Below, one piece after another: positions 1 to 8,104 of a stretch of 13,366 nt of DNA. Below the pieces are notes generated by a model. The model saw nothing but the letters and a program-made list of their open reading frames with translations. It was not told where the DNA came from and ran no database searches. Made by a program: the position numbers and the translations under genes. The DNA comes from an uncultured Bacteroidales bacterium (GTDB lineage: Bacteria > Bacteroidota > Bacteroidia > Bacteroidales > UBA3824): NCBI GenBank assembly GCA_937877455.1, contig CALFIU010000005.1, positions 1 through 13,366 on the forward strand. The letters are read 5' to 3'. Each line of letters begins with the position of its first letter. Position 1 is the stretch's first letter.

Positions 1-19
1 AAAATCTGACATGGCAAAA

Positions 20-46
20 TCCTGAGCAACTTTTTGTTGCTCAGGA
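20..46 (-). terminator. Hairpin terminator, probably for the minus-strand Rpn gene
   Basis: An 11-bp perfect inverted repeat (TCCTGAGCAAC and GTTGCTCAGGA) flanks a 5-base loop. Read on the minus strand, the stem is followed by ATTTT, as in an intrinsic terminator. It lies about 114 bases past the stop of the minus-strand gene. On the plus strand no T-run follows, so termination of a gene entering from the left is less well supported. The remaining sequence of 1-159 shows no gene or other structure I can support. Confidence 0.6.
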
Positions 47-159
47 ACTTATAAATAAAGTTAAACTAAAGTGCTGCGGATTTTAGGAGTAATATAGATT
101 TTTTATTATAATTTGCCATGAAACACTAAGTAAACTAAGGTATATTAGTAAAAAATCAA

Positions 160-1086
160 TCAAATTTTTGAGATTTCATCAACGGTAAGTTTAGTAGCAA
201 CAGCAATTTCTTCTATCGTCATTTTGCCCAACAATTTTAGAGTACAAGCGATAGCAAGTTTTGCTTGCTTTTCTCCAGTAACTATACCTTCCGCACGTCC
301 TTTTTCTACACCGCGTTTTTCTGCAGCAACCATACCGTTGGCAATGTCAAGGTAATTTTTGAGACTCTCCTCGTATGCGTTGTACTCGTCTATGGTAAAA
401 GTGGCAATTTCTGCTTGTTCAAACAACCTTTTAAAAACCCTTTCCTGCAACTCTTTCGGACGCTCCATTAAATTAGTCAAGTTGCTGAGTACAAACAACC
501 ATTTATCATAGAATGTTTTACATTCTTCAATGGTTTTATTGAATTTTGGCATCTCAAGATAAATAAAAACCAACTTATCGGAGAAAATTTTATTGGTCTT
601 TATGTTTTTGAGCATTACACAATGTAAAAGATCATCATCTGATATTTCATTGACATTCTGTTTATTATCATTATTCTTGTCGTTAAAAGTAAAGTTAAGA
701 ATGTTAACAGAATAAAGTCGTTGAAGTTCAAAATTCCAACGTCCTTCTTCCACGCTGTCTTTCTTAGCCATATCCTGTATCGGAAAAGTGGAGTAATAAA
801 TAGTTCTATCAATGAAAAACTCTTGAAAAACATTCTGCATTTCAACGTGAAACTTTGCACCTTTTTCGGTTTGGCACAATACATCAAACACTGCTTTACG
901 GTCATATTTTGTTCGCCCCAACTGTTCTGAATTAAGATATTTGAGGTCTATAATTTCATCATCAGGAAGTTGTTTGGCTTCTTCAAGCAAAGCGTTAAGA
1001 AATCCTATTAAAAGGTCTTTGTTAAGTTCTGAACCAAAAAGTTTCTTGAAACCAAAGTCTGTATATGGATTAATGTACCTTGACAT
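160..1086 (-). CDS. Rpn family recombination-promoting nuclease / PD-(D/E)XK nuclease family transposase
   Basis: This 308-residue protein matches the PDDEXK_2 / Rpn family, which is common in multiple copies in Bacteroidota genomes and often labelled putative transposase. The N-terminus carries the family signature DFGFKKLFG (residues 10-18). The likely nuclease core is D68 in FDVL followed by E82-M-Q84 in HVEMQN, fitting a D...ExQ version of the PD-(D/E)XK site. The C-terminus has the usual charged, Gly-Glu-Lys-rich linker (about 257-275), then a short helical tail with IEEIAVATKLTVDEI, resembling a helix-turn-helix. Length is normal and the frame is intact. A canonical promoter lies just upstream and gives a leader of roughly 20 bases. 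Relatives such as E. coli RpnA are DNA endonucleases that raise RecA-independent recombination. Activity here is inferred from family. It is transcribed away from the glycan operon, so a functional link is not implied. Confidence 0.9.
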   Translation of the reverse strand: MSRYINPYTDFGFKKLFGSELNKDLLIGFLNALLEEAKQLPDDEIIDLKYLNSEQLGRTKYDRKAVFDVLCQTEKGAKFHVEMQNVFQEFFIDRTIYYSTFPIQDMAKKDSVEEGRWNFELQRLYSVNILNFTFNDKNNDNKQNVNEISDDDLLHCVMLKNIKTNKIFSDKLVFIYLEMPKFNKTIEECKTFYDKWLFVLSNLTNLMERPKELQERVFKRLFEQAEIATFTIDEYNAYEESLKNYLDIANGMVAAEKRGVEKGRAEGIVTGEKQAKLAIACTLKLLGKMTIEEIAVATKLTVDEISKI

Positions 1087-1111
1087 AATATTGCAATTTA
1101 ATTGTTTATGG

Positions 1112-1143
1112 CAAAGATAACAAACTTTTATTATATCAACAAA
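1112..1143 (-). promoter_or_regulatory. Bacteroidota-type promoter of the Rpn gene
   Basis: On the minus strand, TTTG (plus-strand CAAA at 1140-1143) is followed after 20 bases by TATCTTTG (plus-strand CAAAGATA at 1112-1119). This fits the Bacteroidota housekeeping promoter, -33 TTTG and -7 TAnnTTTG with about 19-21 bases between. The start codon is 25 bases downstream of the -7 box. Confidence 0.7.
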
Positions 1144-1200
1144 TTATCAGTTTTGAGAAAATGTTTAAACACGCCAATTTCAACATTTATTGTAAAATTG

Positions 1201-1233
1201 TTTGAAATTTCTTTACATTTTTTCTTACCTTTG
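1201..1233 (+). promoter_or_regulatory. Bacteroidota-type promoter of the glycan operon
   Basis: TTTG at 1201-1204 and TACCTTTG at 1226-1233 are separated by 21 bases and fit the Bacteroidota -33 / -7 consensus. The promoter points toward the first glycan gene and would give a leader of roughly 165 bases. It is the only well-formed promoter seen ahead of the closely packed genes from 1406 to 9312. Confidence 0.6.
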
Positions 1234-1405
1234 CAGAGTAGAATGACGAATTTTTTTAGTATTTAACAAGATGTTTTTAAATATATTAACAATTTTACAC
1301 CAGTTTTTCTGTAAGTTTAAATACACGAAAAAGTTTAATAAAAAAATACCAACAATATAATAGTTTTTTACATTTACAAGCATAATAAATACTTTACCCA
1401 ACCAC
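1234..1405 (+). other. Untranslated leader / intergenic stretch before the glycan operon
   Basis: Together with the two divergent promoters this fills the 319-base gap 1087-1405. It is very AT-rich with several A and T runs. I see no coding region, clear hairpin, tRNA or riboswitch-like structure in it. An open frame on the minus strand (1225-1416) has no family resemblance. The length leaves room for leader control, as is common for capsule operons, but no specific element is visible. Confidence 0.4.
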
Positions 1406-2731
1406 ATGTGCAACAAGTTTGATTATACAACACACAACAATTGGCTAAAATACGCAGCCACCATTTTAATAGCTTTTGTATACATAATTTCAGCCATATA
1501 TACCAACAACCTTCAGTATGGGAAAACACCAATAAAACAAGATCCAGCAGGATATTACTGCTACTTACCATCGGTGTTCATCTACCACAATCTTAATTCT
1601 GGTTATCTATTTTGGAAACACGAGTTTGCAAGAAATTATTACAAAGAATACGGTTACCAACCCGAACGGTGGTTTCTTTACCATGGCAAAAACGGTAGAT
1701 GGGTTATAAAATTTTCGTGTGGTGTAGCATTATGCGAACTTCCTTTTTTCTTAACTGCATGTTTATGTTCAAAAATTTGCGGCTTTCCAATAGACGGATA
1801 CTCATTTTTTTTCAAGTTGTTTTTTATAATATGCAATCTAACTTTTTCATTTTTAGGATTATACGCACTATACAAACTACTAAAAAGCTATTTTAAGGAA
1901 CAAATAGCCATTATAACCATAATCATAACGGCACTATGCACCAATTATTACTACTATTCATGTATTGTTATTGGCATGAGCCACATATTTAACTTCTTTT
2001 TTGCCACAGTATTACTTCACAATTGGCTCTCATTCTTAAAAGAACAAACTATCAAAAAATTCTGCATATCAAGCTTTTGCATGGGCATGATAGTCTTAAT
2101 CCGCCCAACCGATTGTGTTTACGGAATATTTCTGTTTATGCTACTCGCATTAGACAAAAAATTGCCAATTTTTATAACTTTTTTAAAATCGTGCAGAATT
2201 AAGGTTTTGTATTTTGTAGCATGTTTTTTTTCGCCACTACTTGTACAAATGATTTTTTGGAAATTTGCAGCAGGCACATTTGTTTTCTATTCTTACGCAA
2301 ACGAAGGATTCGATTTTCTTCATCCACATATTCTTGATGGACTATTATCAATAAAAAAAGGATGGCTAATTTATACACCAATAATGATTTTTGCACTTGC
2401 AGGACTTAAATTATGCCGAAAAAACTACTCCATTGCACTATTAATTGCACTTGCAATACATTGTTGGATAGTATTCTCGTGGTGGAGTTGGTGGTATGGT
2501 GGCAGTTTTGGATGCAGGGTAATGATATTGTTTTATCCCGCGTTAGCAATTCCAATGGCAAAATTATTAGGAAAAGTTAAAACAAAATTTGCTATATTTG
2601 CGGTTGGATTTATAATTGCATTTTTTTCGTATTGGAACGTCCTACAATCGTATCAAGTACAAAAAGGGATTTTGCATTACGAAAACACAGATTGGGAATT
2701 ATACAAAAAATCGTTGTTCAGAATAAAATAA
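1406..2731 (+). CDS. Polytopic membrane protein, GT-C-like glycosyltransferase candidate
   Basis: A 441-residue protein made almost entirely of hydrophobic segments (about ten or more membrane helices), with a first helix at about 15-32. D46 follows in QDPAGYY, in the first outside loop, where GT-C enzymes usually carry an acidic catalytic residue. The aromatic motif WWSWWYGGSFGCR (359-371) near the C-terminal membrane block resembles a motif I know from Bacteroidota membrane proteins annotated as hypothetical or mannosyltransferase-like. If it is a GT-C enzyme it would use a polyprenyl-phosphate sugar and act on the outer face of the inner membrane. It opens the operon, and the next gene starts 5 bases after its stop. 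The ATG at 1406 is the first plausible start before the first helix, and no Shine-Dalgarno is visible, as usual in this phylum. Exact substrate unknown; a non-enzymatic membrane role cannot be excluded. Confidence 0.7.
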   Translation: MCNKFDYTTHNNWLKYAATILIAFVYIISAIYTNNLQYGKTPIKQDPAGYYCYLPSVFIYHNLNSGYLFWKHEFARNYYKEYGYQPERWFLYHGKNGRWVIKFSCGVALCELPFFLTACLCSKICGFPIDGYSFFFKLFFIICNLTFSFLGLYALYKLLKSYFKEQIAIITIIITALCTNYYYYSCIVIGMSHIFNFFFATVLLHNWLSFLKEQTIKKFCISSFCMGMIVLIRPTDCVYGIFLFMLLALDKKLPIFITFLKSCRIKVLYFVACFFSPLLVQMIFWKFAAGTFVFYSYANEGFDFLHPHILDGLLSIKKGWLIYTPIMIFALAGLKLCRKNYSIALLIALAIHCWIVFSWWSWWYGGSFGCRVMILFYPALAIPMAKLLGKVKTKFAIFAVGFIIAFFSYWNVLQSYQVQKGILHYENTDWELYKKSLFRIK

Positions 2732-2736
2732 ATACA

Positions 2737-4149
2737 ATGCCGCTCAGATTGCCGTATTTTTATAAAAACAACAAGTTGATAACCATATTATGTTTGGTTA
2801 TCACCATTATAGGCTTAGTTGGAATGTTGCCATCTGTTCGTATTGGGATAGTTTCTCTTGGTGAGATGTATCTTTCTCATCCGCCCAAAAACGCTAACTG
2901 GTGGACTAATAGGCTCTACTACATATTTATTAAAATTTTTACAGCAGGCTTTTTTGCATTTTTGTTTACACAAATAAAAGCAAATTACCAAAAATGGGGT
3001 CGATATGTTTATGAACACCTCGCATTGTTGACCATAATTATATTTTTTATAATTGGACAAATTATTATTATAGCCACAGGAAACTTTTCGGGAACAATAG
3101 GCGGTTGCAACTTTGGCGATTTTAAAGGTTGCATCGCACATTATGGAACAGCAAATATTTACAAAACCAACTATCCTCCTATTGCCGTTATGTTTTTTAA
3201 ATTTCTATACCTTTACTTTCCCAACAATGGAGATAGCGATGGTACAGAAAACCATCTACTAATGATGTTTATAATAGCCACAAGTATAACACTTTTTATA
3301 CTTTTCTATAAATTATTTAACCAAAACAACAAAAATCTTACACTTTCATATACATTATCAATGTTTATTACTGCACCAATAATTTTTGCATACGAACGCC
3401 TCAATATTATTTTACTTGCCTTTATCTTCTCAATATTTTTTTTACTATATTACAAATCGGAAAATAAACTATTACGCTATACAGCATTAGTATCATTAGC
3501 AATCGCCTTTAACATAAAGCTTTACCCAGCTATATTTGGAGTATTACTTTTAAAAGAAAAACGTTGGTGCGATTCTATAATATGCGCATTGTGTGCCATA
3601 ATACTATTTGTTTTACCATTGTTGTTTTATGCAGCAACAAGCAACCAAACAAGTTCTGTAATAGATTTTGCAGGAGCATCACAAAAGTTTGTTAACAATA
3701 GTTACCTTATAATAAGTTCTTCTTTTAAAGGATTTGTATATAGTTGTTTCTTAGACTTTGGAATAGATTTACCCAATAGTTCACCAATACTTGAACTATT
3801 TGTAATATTGTTTTTTACAATAACAATTGGAGCATTTTTTTTAGCAAAATCCCAATGGCAAGAATGGCTAATGCTTTGTTTTTTATGTGTAGGGATTCCA
3901 ACTGTATCATATCCATACTCTTACATATTTTTTATAATCGCATTTGCTGCATTCAATAAGCAAAAGGCATTTACGATTATAGACTACATAACAACACTTT
4001 TATTTTGTATAATATTTGTATTCAAAATAAAATATACAATGTGGCTCTATGCCCTTGGGTTACTTTATCTATTTTGGGCAATTTCAACATCATATATTAT
4101 CTATCAACAATATAAAACCAAACAATGGAAGGCTTTAATGTTAGCATAA
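2737..4149 (+). CDS. GT87/DUF2029-like polytopic membrane glycosyltransferase
   Basis: A 470-residue, multi-helix membrane protein resembling the GT87 (DUF2029) group of polyprenyl-phosphomannose-dependent mannosyltransferases. Family-like features are the periplasmic loop with FGDF (126-129), NYPPIA (145-150), the ERLN segment (220-223) before a helix where relatives usually have RGN, and NIKLYPAIFG (about 262-271), matching the K-x-YP signature. The frame is open upstream to 2632, but that extension overlaps the previous gene by 100 bases and is charged and unlike the family. The ATG at 2737, 5 bases after the previous stop, leads into a short basic start and first helix and is chosen. The end overlaps the next gene by 25 bases. 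Likely role: adding a sugar to a lipid-linked or surface glycan outside the inner membrane. Donor and acceptor are not readable from sequence. Confidence 0.75.
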   Translation: MPLRLPYFYKNNKLITILCLVITIIGLVGMLPSVRIGIVSLGEMYLSHPPKNANWWTNRLYYIFIKIFTAGFFAFLFTQIKANYQKWGRYVYEHLALLTIIIFFIIGQIIIIATGNFSGTIGGCNFGDFKGCIAHYGTANIYKTNYPPIAVMFFKFLYLYFPNNGDSDGTENHLLMMFIIATSITLFILFYKLFNQNNKNLTLSYTLSMFITAPIIFAYERLNIILLAFIFSIFFLLYYKSENKLLRYTALVSLAIAFNIKLYPAIFGVLLLKEKRWCDSIICALCAIILFVLPLLFYAATSNQTSSVIDFAGASQKFVNNSYLIISSSFKGFVYSCFLDFGIDLPNSSPILELFVILFFTITIGAFFLAKSQWQEWLMLCFLCVGIPTVSYPYSYIFFIIAFAAFNKQKAFTIIDYITTLLFCIIFVFKIKYTMWLYALGLLYLFWAISTSYIIYQQYKTKQWKALMLA

Positions 4150-5057
4150 TAATCCCACTCTACAATCGAGAAAAATACATATCAAAGGCTGTGGAATCGT
4201 GTATAAACCTACCACAGATAGGCGAAATTATCATTATTGACGACGGTTCAACGGATAACTCTGTAAACGAAGCAAAAAAACTTGCTACATTGTATAGCAA
4301 GATAAAAGTATTACAACACCCCGACAAGAAGAACCACGGTTGCTCGGCGGCAAGAAATCTCGGTATAAAAAATGCAGAATGTAGCTATATAGCTTTTCTT
4401 GATAGCGACGACCAATATTTACCCAACCGTTTTGACAACGAAGAAAGAATTTTTAAACAAAATCCCGACATAGATGGTGTCTATGGCATAACCTCAACAG
4501 AATTTGAAAATCAAGAGGCCGACAAAGCATACCAATCAAAAATCAACTACGACATAATAAAAATAAGAGAATACATCGAGCCTGAAAAACTATACAAATC
4601 GCTACTTGCAGATGATAAAGGTCATTTTTCAACCGATGCAATAACTTTGAAGAAAAAAGTATTCGAAAAAGCTGGCTATTTTCCTGAATACTTAAAAATC
4701 TTTGAAGATGTATCCACATGGATACGAATAGCCGCCACAGCAAAACTTATCTCCAATGGCATTAACGAACCAATAGCAGTAAGATACGTACACAACTCAA
4801 ATACAATACTTAACTCAGATGACATACTACTTAAAAGTATGGACTTGATGTATGAAACTCTATTTATTTGGGCATTAGACCAAAAATTTACATTTGACAA
4901 AACAAACGATTTCTATATTTTTTACCAAGGTAGCAGACTTAAAAATAAAAAGGAACTAAAATTTTTCTTAAAATTTATAATAAACAATCCTAAATATATT
5001 TTTAACCCATTTTCTTGGCGAAAAACATTACAACTACTAAAACAAAAGGCAAAATGA
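4125..5057 (+). CDS. Family 2 glycosyltransferase (GT-A fold)
   Basis: A 310-residue cytoplasmic GT2 enzyme. It begins directly with the nucleotide-sugar-binding strand, VSIIIPLYNREKYI (residues 6-19), then IIIIDDGSTDNS (35-46), where D39/D40 contact the nucleotide, and the metal-binding DXD-type motif FLDSDD (91-96). CSAARNLGI (73-81) is the usual helix before the DXD strand. A later FEDVSTWIR segment (about 193-201) matches the ED-plus-aromatic acceptor-site motif. The C-terminus is short and without membrane helices. It overlaps the previous gene by 25 bases and the next by 4 (ATGA), which indicates translational coupling. It probably transfers one sugar to a lipid-linked precursor; sugar and linkage unknown. 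Confidence 0.9.
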   Translation: MEGFNVSIIIPLYNREKYISKAVESCINLPQIGEIIIIDDGSTDNSVNEAKKLATLYSKIKVLQHPDKKNHGCSAARNLGIKNAECSYIAFLDSDDQYLPNRFDNEERIFKQNPDIDGVYGITSTEFENQEADKAYQSKINYDIIKIREYIEPEKLYKSLLADDKGHFSTDAITLKKKVFEKAGYFPEYLKIFEDVSTWIRIAATAKLISNGINEPIAVRYVHNSNTILNSDDILLKSMDLMYETLFIWALDQKFTFDKTNDFYIFYQGSRLKNKKELKFFLKFIINNPKYIFNPFSWRKTLQLLKQKAK

Positions 5058-5749
5058 TACCCAAAATAATACACTATTGTTGGTTTGGACCTAAGCCTAT
5101 GGGCAAAACAGATAAAAAATGCCTAAAATCTTGGAAAAAACACCTTCCAGATTATAAATTAATGCTTTGGAACGAACAAAACTCGCCAATAGACACGCCA
5201 TTTGTAAAAGCCGCACTCGAAGCCCAAAAATACGCCTTCGCCGCCGACTATGTAAGAATTTGGGCTTTAAACAAATTTGGCGGTATTTATATGGATACAG
5301 ATATGTTGGTACTCAAAAACTTAGATAGTTTTTTGACAACCGAATTTATTGGCAGAGAAAATGAAAACACAATTTCTGCAGGTATAATAGGTGTATATGC
5401 TGGCGGTATTTTCATATCCCAAGCAATGCAACTATACAACTCGTTAGAATTTGACAAAAATAACCTTCAAAAAATATCTATTCCTCAAAACCTAACAAAT
5501 GTTATTAATACGCTAAACAAAGATACACAACCCAAAATTTATCCACCAGATGTGTTCTATCCGCTACCAATGGAAGCCACAACAGAAGGAAATTTTGAAT
5601 ATAAAAAATATCTTACAAACAACAGCGTAGCAGTACACCTTTGGAACGCTTCTTGGCTTGACGATTTAAACGAATATCGCAAACAAAGCCACGGTTGGAG
5701 AAAATACTGGAACATAATAAAAGCTCACATCAAAAAAAATGAACAATAA
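5054..5749 (+). CDS. GT32-like glycosyltransferase with DXD motif (capsular polysaccharide synthesis type)
   Basis: A 231-residue enzyme of the Gly_transf_sug / GT32 (OCH1-like) group. Hallmarks are the start MIPKIIHYCWFG (1-12), the CLKSWKKHLPDY segment (23-34), the AFAADYVRIWALNKFGGIY block (61-79) and the catalytic D-T-D at 81-83. HLWNASW near the C-terminus is also typical of the family. An upstream in-frame ATG (5015) would add 13 lysine/threonine-rich residues inside the previous gene. The ATG at 5054, in a 4-base ATGA overlap with the previous stop, puts the conserved IPKIIH at the very start and is preferred. It overlaps the next gene by 11 bases. Relatives transfer hexoses or hexosamines in capsule and LPS synthesis; the specific sugar is not readable. 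Confidence 0.88.
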   Translation: MIPKIIHYCWFGPKPMGKTDKKCLKSWKKHLPDYKLMLWNEQNSPIDTPFVKAALEAQKYAFAADYVRIWALNKFGGIYMDTDMLVLKNLDSFLTTEFIGRENENTISAGIIGVYAGGIFISQAMQLYNSLEFDKNNLQKISIPQNLTNVINTLNKDTQPKIYPPDVFYPLPMEATTEGNFEYKKYLTNNSVAVHLWNASWLDDLNEYRKQSHGWRKYWNIIKAHIKKNEQ

Positions 5750-6713
5750 AAAAATAGAATACGGTTTTGTAATACTACATTATTTGGCATTGGATATAAC
5801 AATACAATGCGTTGATGACTTGCTTCGGCAGTTTTCAAAACAAAACATTCTCATTGTAATTGTTGACAATGCATCACCAAACAAATCTGGAACTGCTCTA
5901 ATAGATAAATATAAAGACAACACATTGGTAAAAGTATTGTCTGCACCTAAAAACCTCGGATTTGCACGTGGAAACAACATAGGATACGAATATCTAAAAA
6001 AAAACTACGACACTGAGTTTATGATAGTTATGAACAACGACGTGTTTATAAAAACAGATACATTCTTAGAAAAAATATCACAAATATACAACGAGTACCA
6101 TTTTGCAGTGCTTGGTCCTGATATTTACGCGCCAAACCTAAATAGACACCAAAATCCACTTGAACGCGTTGTTCCAACTGTAAACGATTGTGAATATTGG
6201 ATAAGTGTTTACAAAAAACTTATAAGAAAAGACAATTTCAACTACTACAAACTAAAAATACTTCACTATCTCTTTTATTGGTGGGCTAAACCAATAATAA
6301 AAGCATTATATCCAAGCATACTCGAAAAAAAAGAAGAAAAGCATACTAACTTACCAAATTCTAATGCAGAAGTAAAAACAGACCAATACGAGCGCAACAT
6401 TTTAGAAAACATTGTTTTACAAGGTGCATGCCTAATATTTTCTAAAGATTTTATACAAAAAAGAGACTACGCTTTTTATCCAGAAACATTTTTATATCTC
6501 GAAGAACACATTCTCGCATTGCAATGTTTTCGCGAAGGTTACAAAACGCTTTATCATCCAGACATAAACGTAACTCACTTATGTGCAGTATCAACATCCC
6601 AAGCATATAAACAACAAAGGCAAAAAGATCAACTTTATTGGAACGAAAACATAAAATCCTTAAAGGTTTACATCAAACTTTACAAAGAATATGAAAGAAA
6701 GTGTAATGGTTAA
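5739..6713 (+). CDS. Family 2 glycosyltransferase, rhamnosyltransferase (WbbL)-like
   Basis: A 324-residue GT2 protein of the WbbL / rhamnosyltransferase subgroup. Visible motifs are IVDNAS (41-46), the subgroup-typical NLGFARGNNIG (72-82) and the metal-binding MNND (98-101). Further on, GACLIFSKDF and FYPETFLYLEEH (in the last third) correspond to the acceptor-side region. Between the two halves lies a lysine-, glutamate- and asparagine-rich linker (about 195-220), longer than in compact relatives. No membrane helices are evident. It overlaps both neighbours (11 and 23 bases), consistent with one transcript. A rhamnose donor is plausible but only from family resemblance, and the subgroup includes enzymes for other sugars. 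Confidence 0.87.
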   Translation: MNNKKIEYGFVILHYLALDITIQCVDDLLRQFSKQNILIVIVDNASPNKSGTALIDKYKDNTLVKVLSAPKNLGFARGNNIGYEYLKKNYDTEFMIVMNNDVFIKTDTFLEKISQIYNEYHFAVLGPDIYAPNLNRHQNPLERVVPTVNDCEYWISVYKKLIRKDNFNYYKLKILHYLFYWWAKPIIKALYPSILEKKEEKHTNLPNSNAEVKTDQYERNILENIVLQGACLIFSKDFIQKRDYAFYPETFLYLEEHILALQCFREGYKTLYHPDINVTHLCAVSTSQAYKQQRQKDQLYWNENIKSLKVYIKLYKEYERKCNG

Positions 6714-7635
6714 GATTAGGCACTTTGTAGGCTCGTTTTTCTCCGAACAATTTCGCGAAAAATTTATCCTGTTTTCCAAAAAAGACACACGGAAAATAAT
6801 ATTAGAAGACTTTCGCTACAAATATACCATAAAATGGTATACTCTATGGAATTGTATAAACATAAATACAGAGCAACAAGACTATTCGCATAATCTAAAA
6901 ACAGCGGTACAGTTTCATATATATTATACAGATTTGCTTGATGAAATATATGAAGGTATAAAAAACATAACCTCCAATTACGATTTATACATATCTACCA
7001 ACACCGACGAAAAAAAACAAATAATAGAACTTTTTTTTCAAAATCACCACATAGCAGCCCAAAATATAATAGTAGAAACGATAGAAAACAAAGGCAGAGA
7101 TGTTTGGCCATTGTTAAAACAAATACAACCTATATACAAAAACTACGACATAATAATACACCTACATTCTAAAAAAAGTGTAAACAAAGGACTCGGTGAT
7201 GAATGGCGGAAATACCTATATTACAACATCTTAGGCAAAATACATTATACCGACAACATAATAAAATACCTTAGCAACAATCCCCAAATAGGGATTATGG
7301 CACCACCGCCACTACCACACAAAGGCATATATAGGGCATATTGCGAATCAAAATTTGATTTTGCCAACGAAACAATCGACCTTCTCAACAAAATTGGTTT
7401 AAAACCCACTAAGAAATTCAACCCGAAAAAGTTTCAATTTCCTGCTGGCAATATGTTTTTAGCGCGCACCAACGCTATTAAACAAATTTTTGAACACAAT
7501 TTTAAATCAGAAGACTTTCCATCGGAAATAGGTCAAGACGACCACACCATTATGCACACAATTGAAAGAATATGGCACTACGTAGCCAAATACAACGGAT
7601 ATAAATACAAAGAATGTAAAATAAAAGATAAATAA
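6691..7635 (+). CDS. RgpF-like (rhamnan synthesis protein F domain) glycosyltransferase
   Basis: A 314-residue protein whose central and C-terminal parts match the RgpF domain found in streptococcal rhamnan synthesis and many Gram-negative O-antigen loci. Conserved stretches are AVQFHIYYTDLLDE (72-85), NKGRDVWP (133-140), the IIIHLHSKKS block (154-163) followed by EWRKYL (171-176), and FPAGNMFLAR plus the acidic QDDHTIMHTIER region near the end. The start at 6691 overlaps the previous gene by 23 bases. A second ATG at 6706 gives a protein five residues shorter and cannot be excluded. The short basic, aromatic N-terminus could sit on the membrane surface. It stops one base before the next start. 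Its role is probably chain assembly or extension of a deoxyhexose-containing glycan; rhamnose itself is inference. Confidence 0.85.
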   Translation: MKESVMVKIRHFVGSFFSEQFREKFILFSKKDTRKIILEDFRYKYTIKWYTLWNCININTEQQDYSHNLKTAVQFHIYYTDLLDEIYEGIKNITSNYDLYISTNTDEKKQIIELFFQNHHIAAQNIIVETIENKGRDVWPLLKQIQPIYKNYDIIIHLHSKKSVNKGLGDEWRKYLYYNILGKIHYTDNIIKYLSNNPQIGIMAPPPLPHKGIYRAYCESKFDFANETIDLLNKIGLKPTKKFNPKKFQFPAGNMFLARTNAIKQIFEHNFKSEDFPSEIGQDDHTIMHTIERIWHYVAKYNGYKYKECKIKDK

Positions 7636-7636
7636 A

Positions 7637-8104
7637 ATGAAAATGATAACCAACAAGTTAGACAAAACAACCTTACAATTATTAACTTTTGGAGCAGTAT
7701 TCGCAACAACAATATTTTTGCAATGCATAATATTTCACTACCTATTTTTCAACGAATTGCTACTCTCATCGTTATGGAAAAACCCGACAGACTTTATAAG
7801 ATTCTACCTACCACATATAAGTATTGCCATGTTTTTTTCAAGTTTTGTATTCCTTTTTAAAAACAAATGGTGGACAGTAGGGCTATCTATAATTTTCAAC
7901 ATTTGGATATGGGCAAACCTTTGGTATTATCGAGCCAACAATATACTCATAGACAAATACTCAATAAAAATGATTGGCAATCTTAACGGTTTTTTCGATA
8001 GTATATTAGCATTAATCAAACCCCAAGACTATATATTTTTATCAATATCAATCATATTAATGATATATATATATATAAGAAACAGAATAATTATAAATCA
8101 ATAA
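7637..8104 (+). CDS. N-terminal membrane part of a frameshifted LtaS-like sulfatase-fold transferase
   Basis: This 155-codon frame encodes four hydrophobic helices (about residues 14-38, 55-75, 78-97 and 130-148) with no soluble domain, and it ends at TAA 8102-8104. It is the front of one gene whose remainder lies in the next frame. If the (AT)7 run at 8063-8076 had six units, the frame would pass through the basic loop YKKQNNYKS into a fifth helix (FFLIFITISILIGI) and then the catalytic domain, giving about 557 residues. Five helices plus an outside sulfatase-fold domain is the LtaS / OpgB-type plan. As it stands, this product alone should have no catalytic activity. It starts one base after the previous stop. 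The break could be a base-calling error, a true mutation or a reversible switch. Confidence 0.7.
   Translation: MKMITNKLDKTTLQLLTFGAVFATTIFLQCIIFHYLFFNELLLSSLWKNPTDFIRFYLPHISIAMFFSSFVFLFKNKWWTVGLSIIFNIWIWANLWYYRANNILIDKYSIKMIGNLNGFFDSILALIKPQDYIFLSISIILMIYIYIRNRIIINQ
8063..8076 (+). repeat. (AT)7 dinucleotide repeat at the frameshift site
   Basis: Seven AT units directly follow an in-frame ATG codon inside the LtaS-like gene. Loss of one unit (2 bases), or gain of two, joins the membrane part to the catalytic part in one frame; the present length does not. The T9 run at 8106-8114 lies after the stop codon and cannot by itself explain the break. Confidence 0.75.

Noticed and set aside
2632..2736. 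Longer start for the GT87-like protein
   Set aside because: The extra 35 residues lie inside the previous gene and are not membrane-like; the ATG at 2737 fits the operon spacing and the first helix.
5015..5053. Longer start for the GT32-like protein
   Set aside because: Family members begin with the IPKIIH segment, and the ATGA overlap at 5054 is a typical coupled start.
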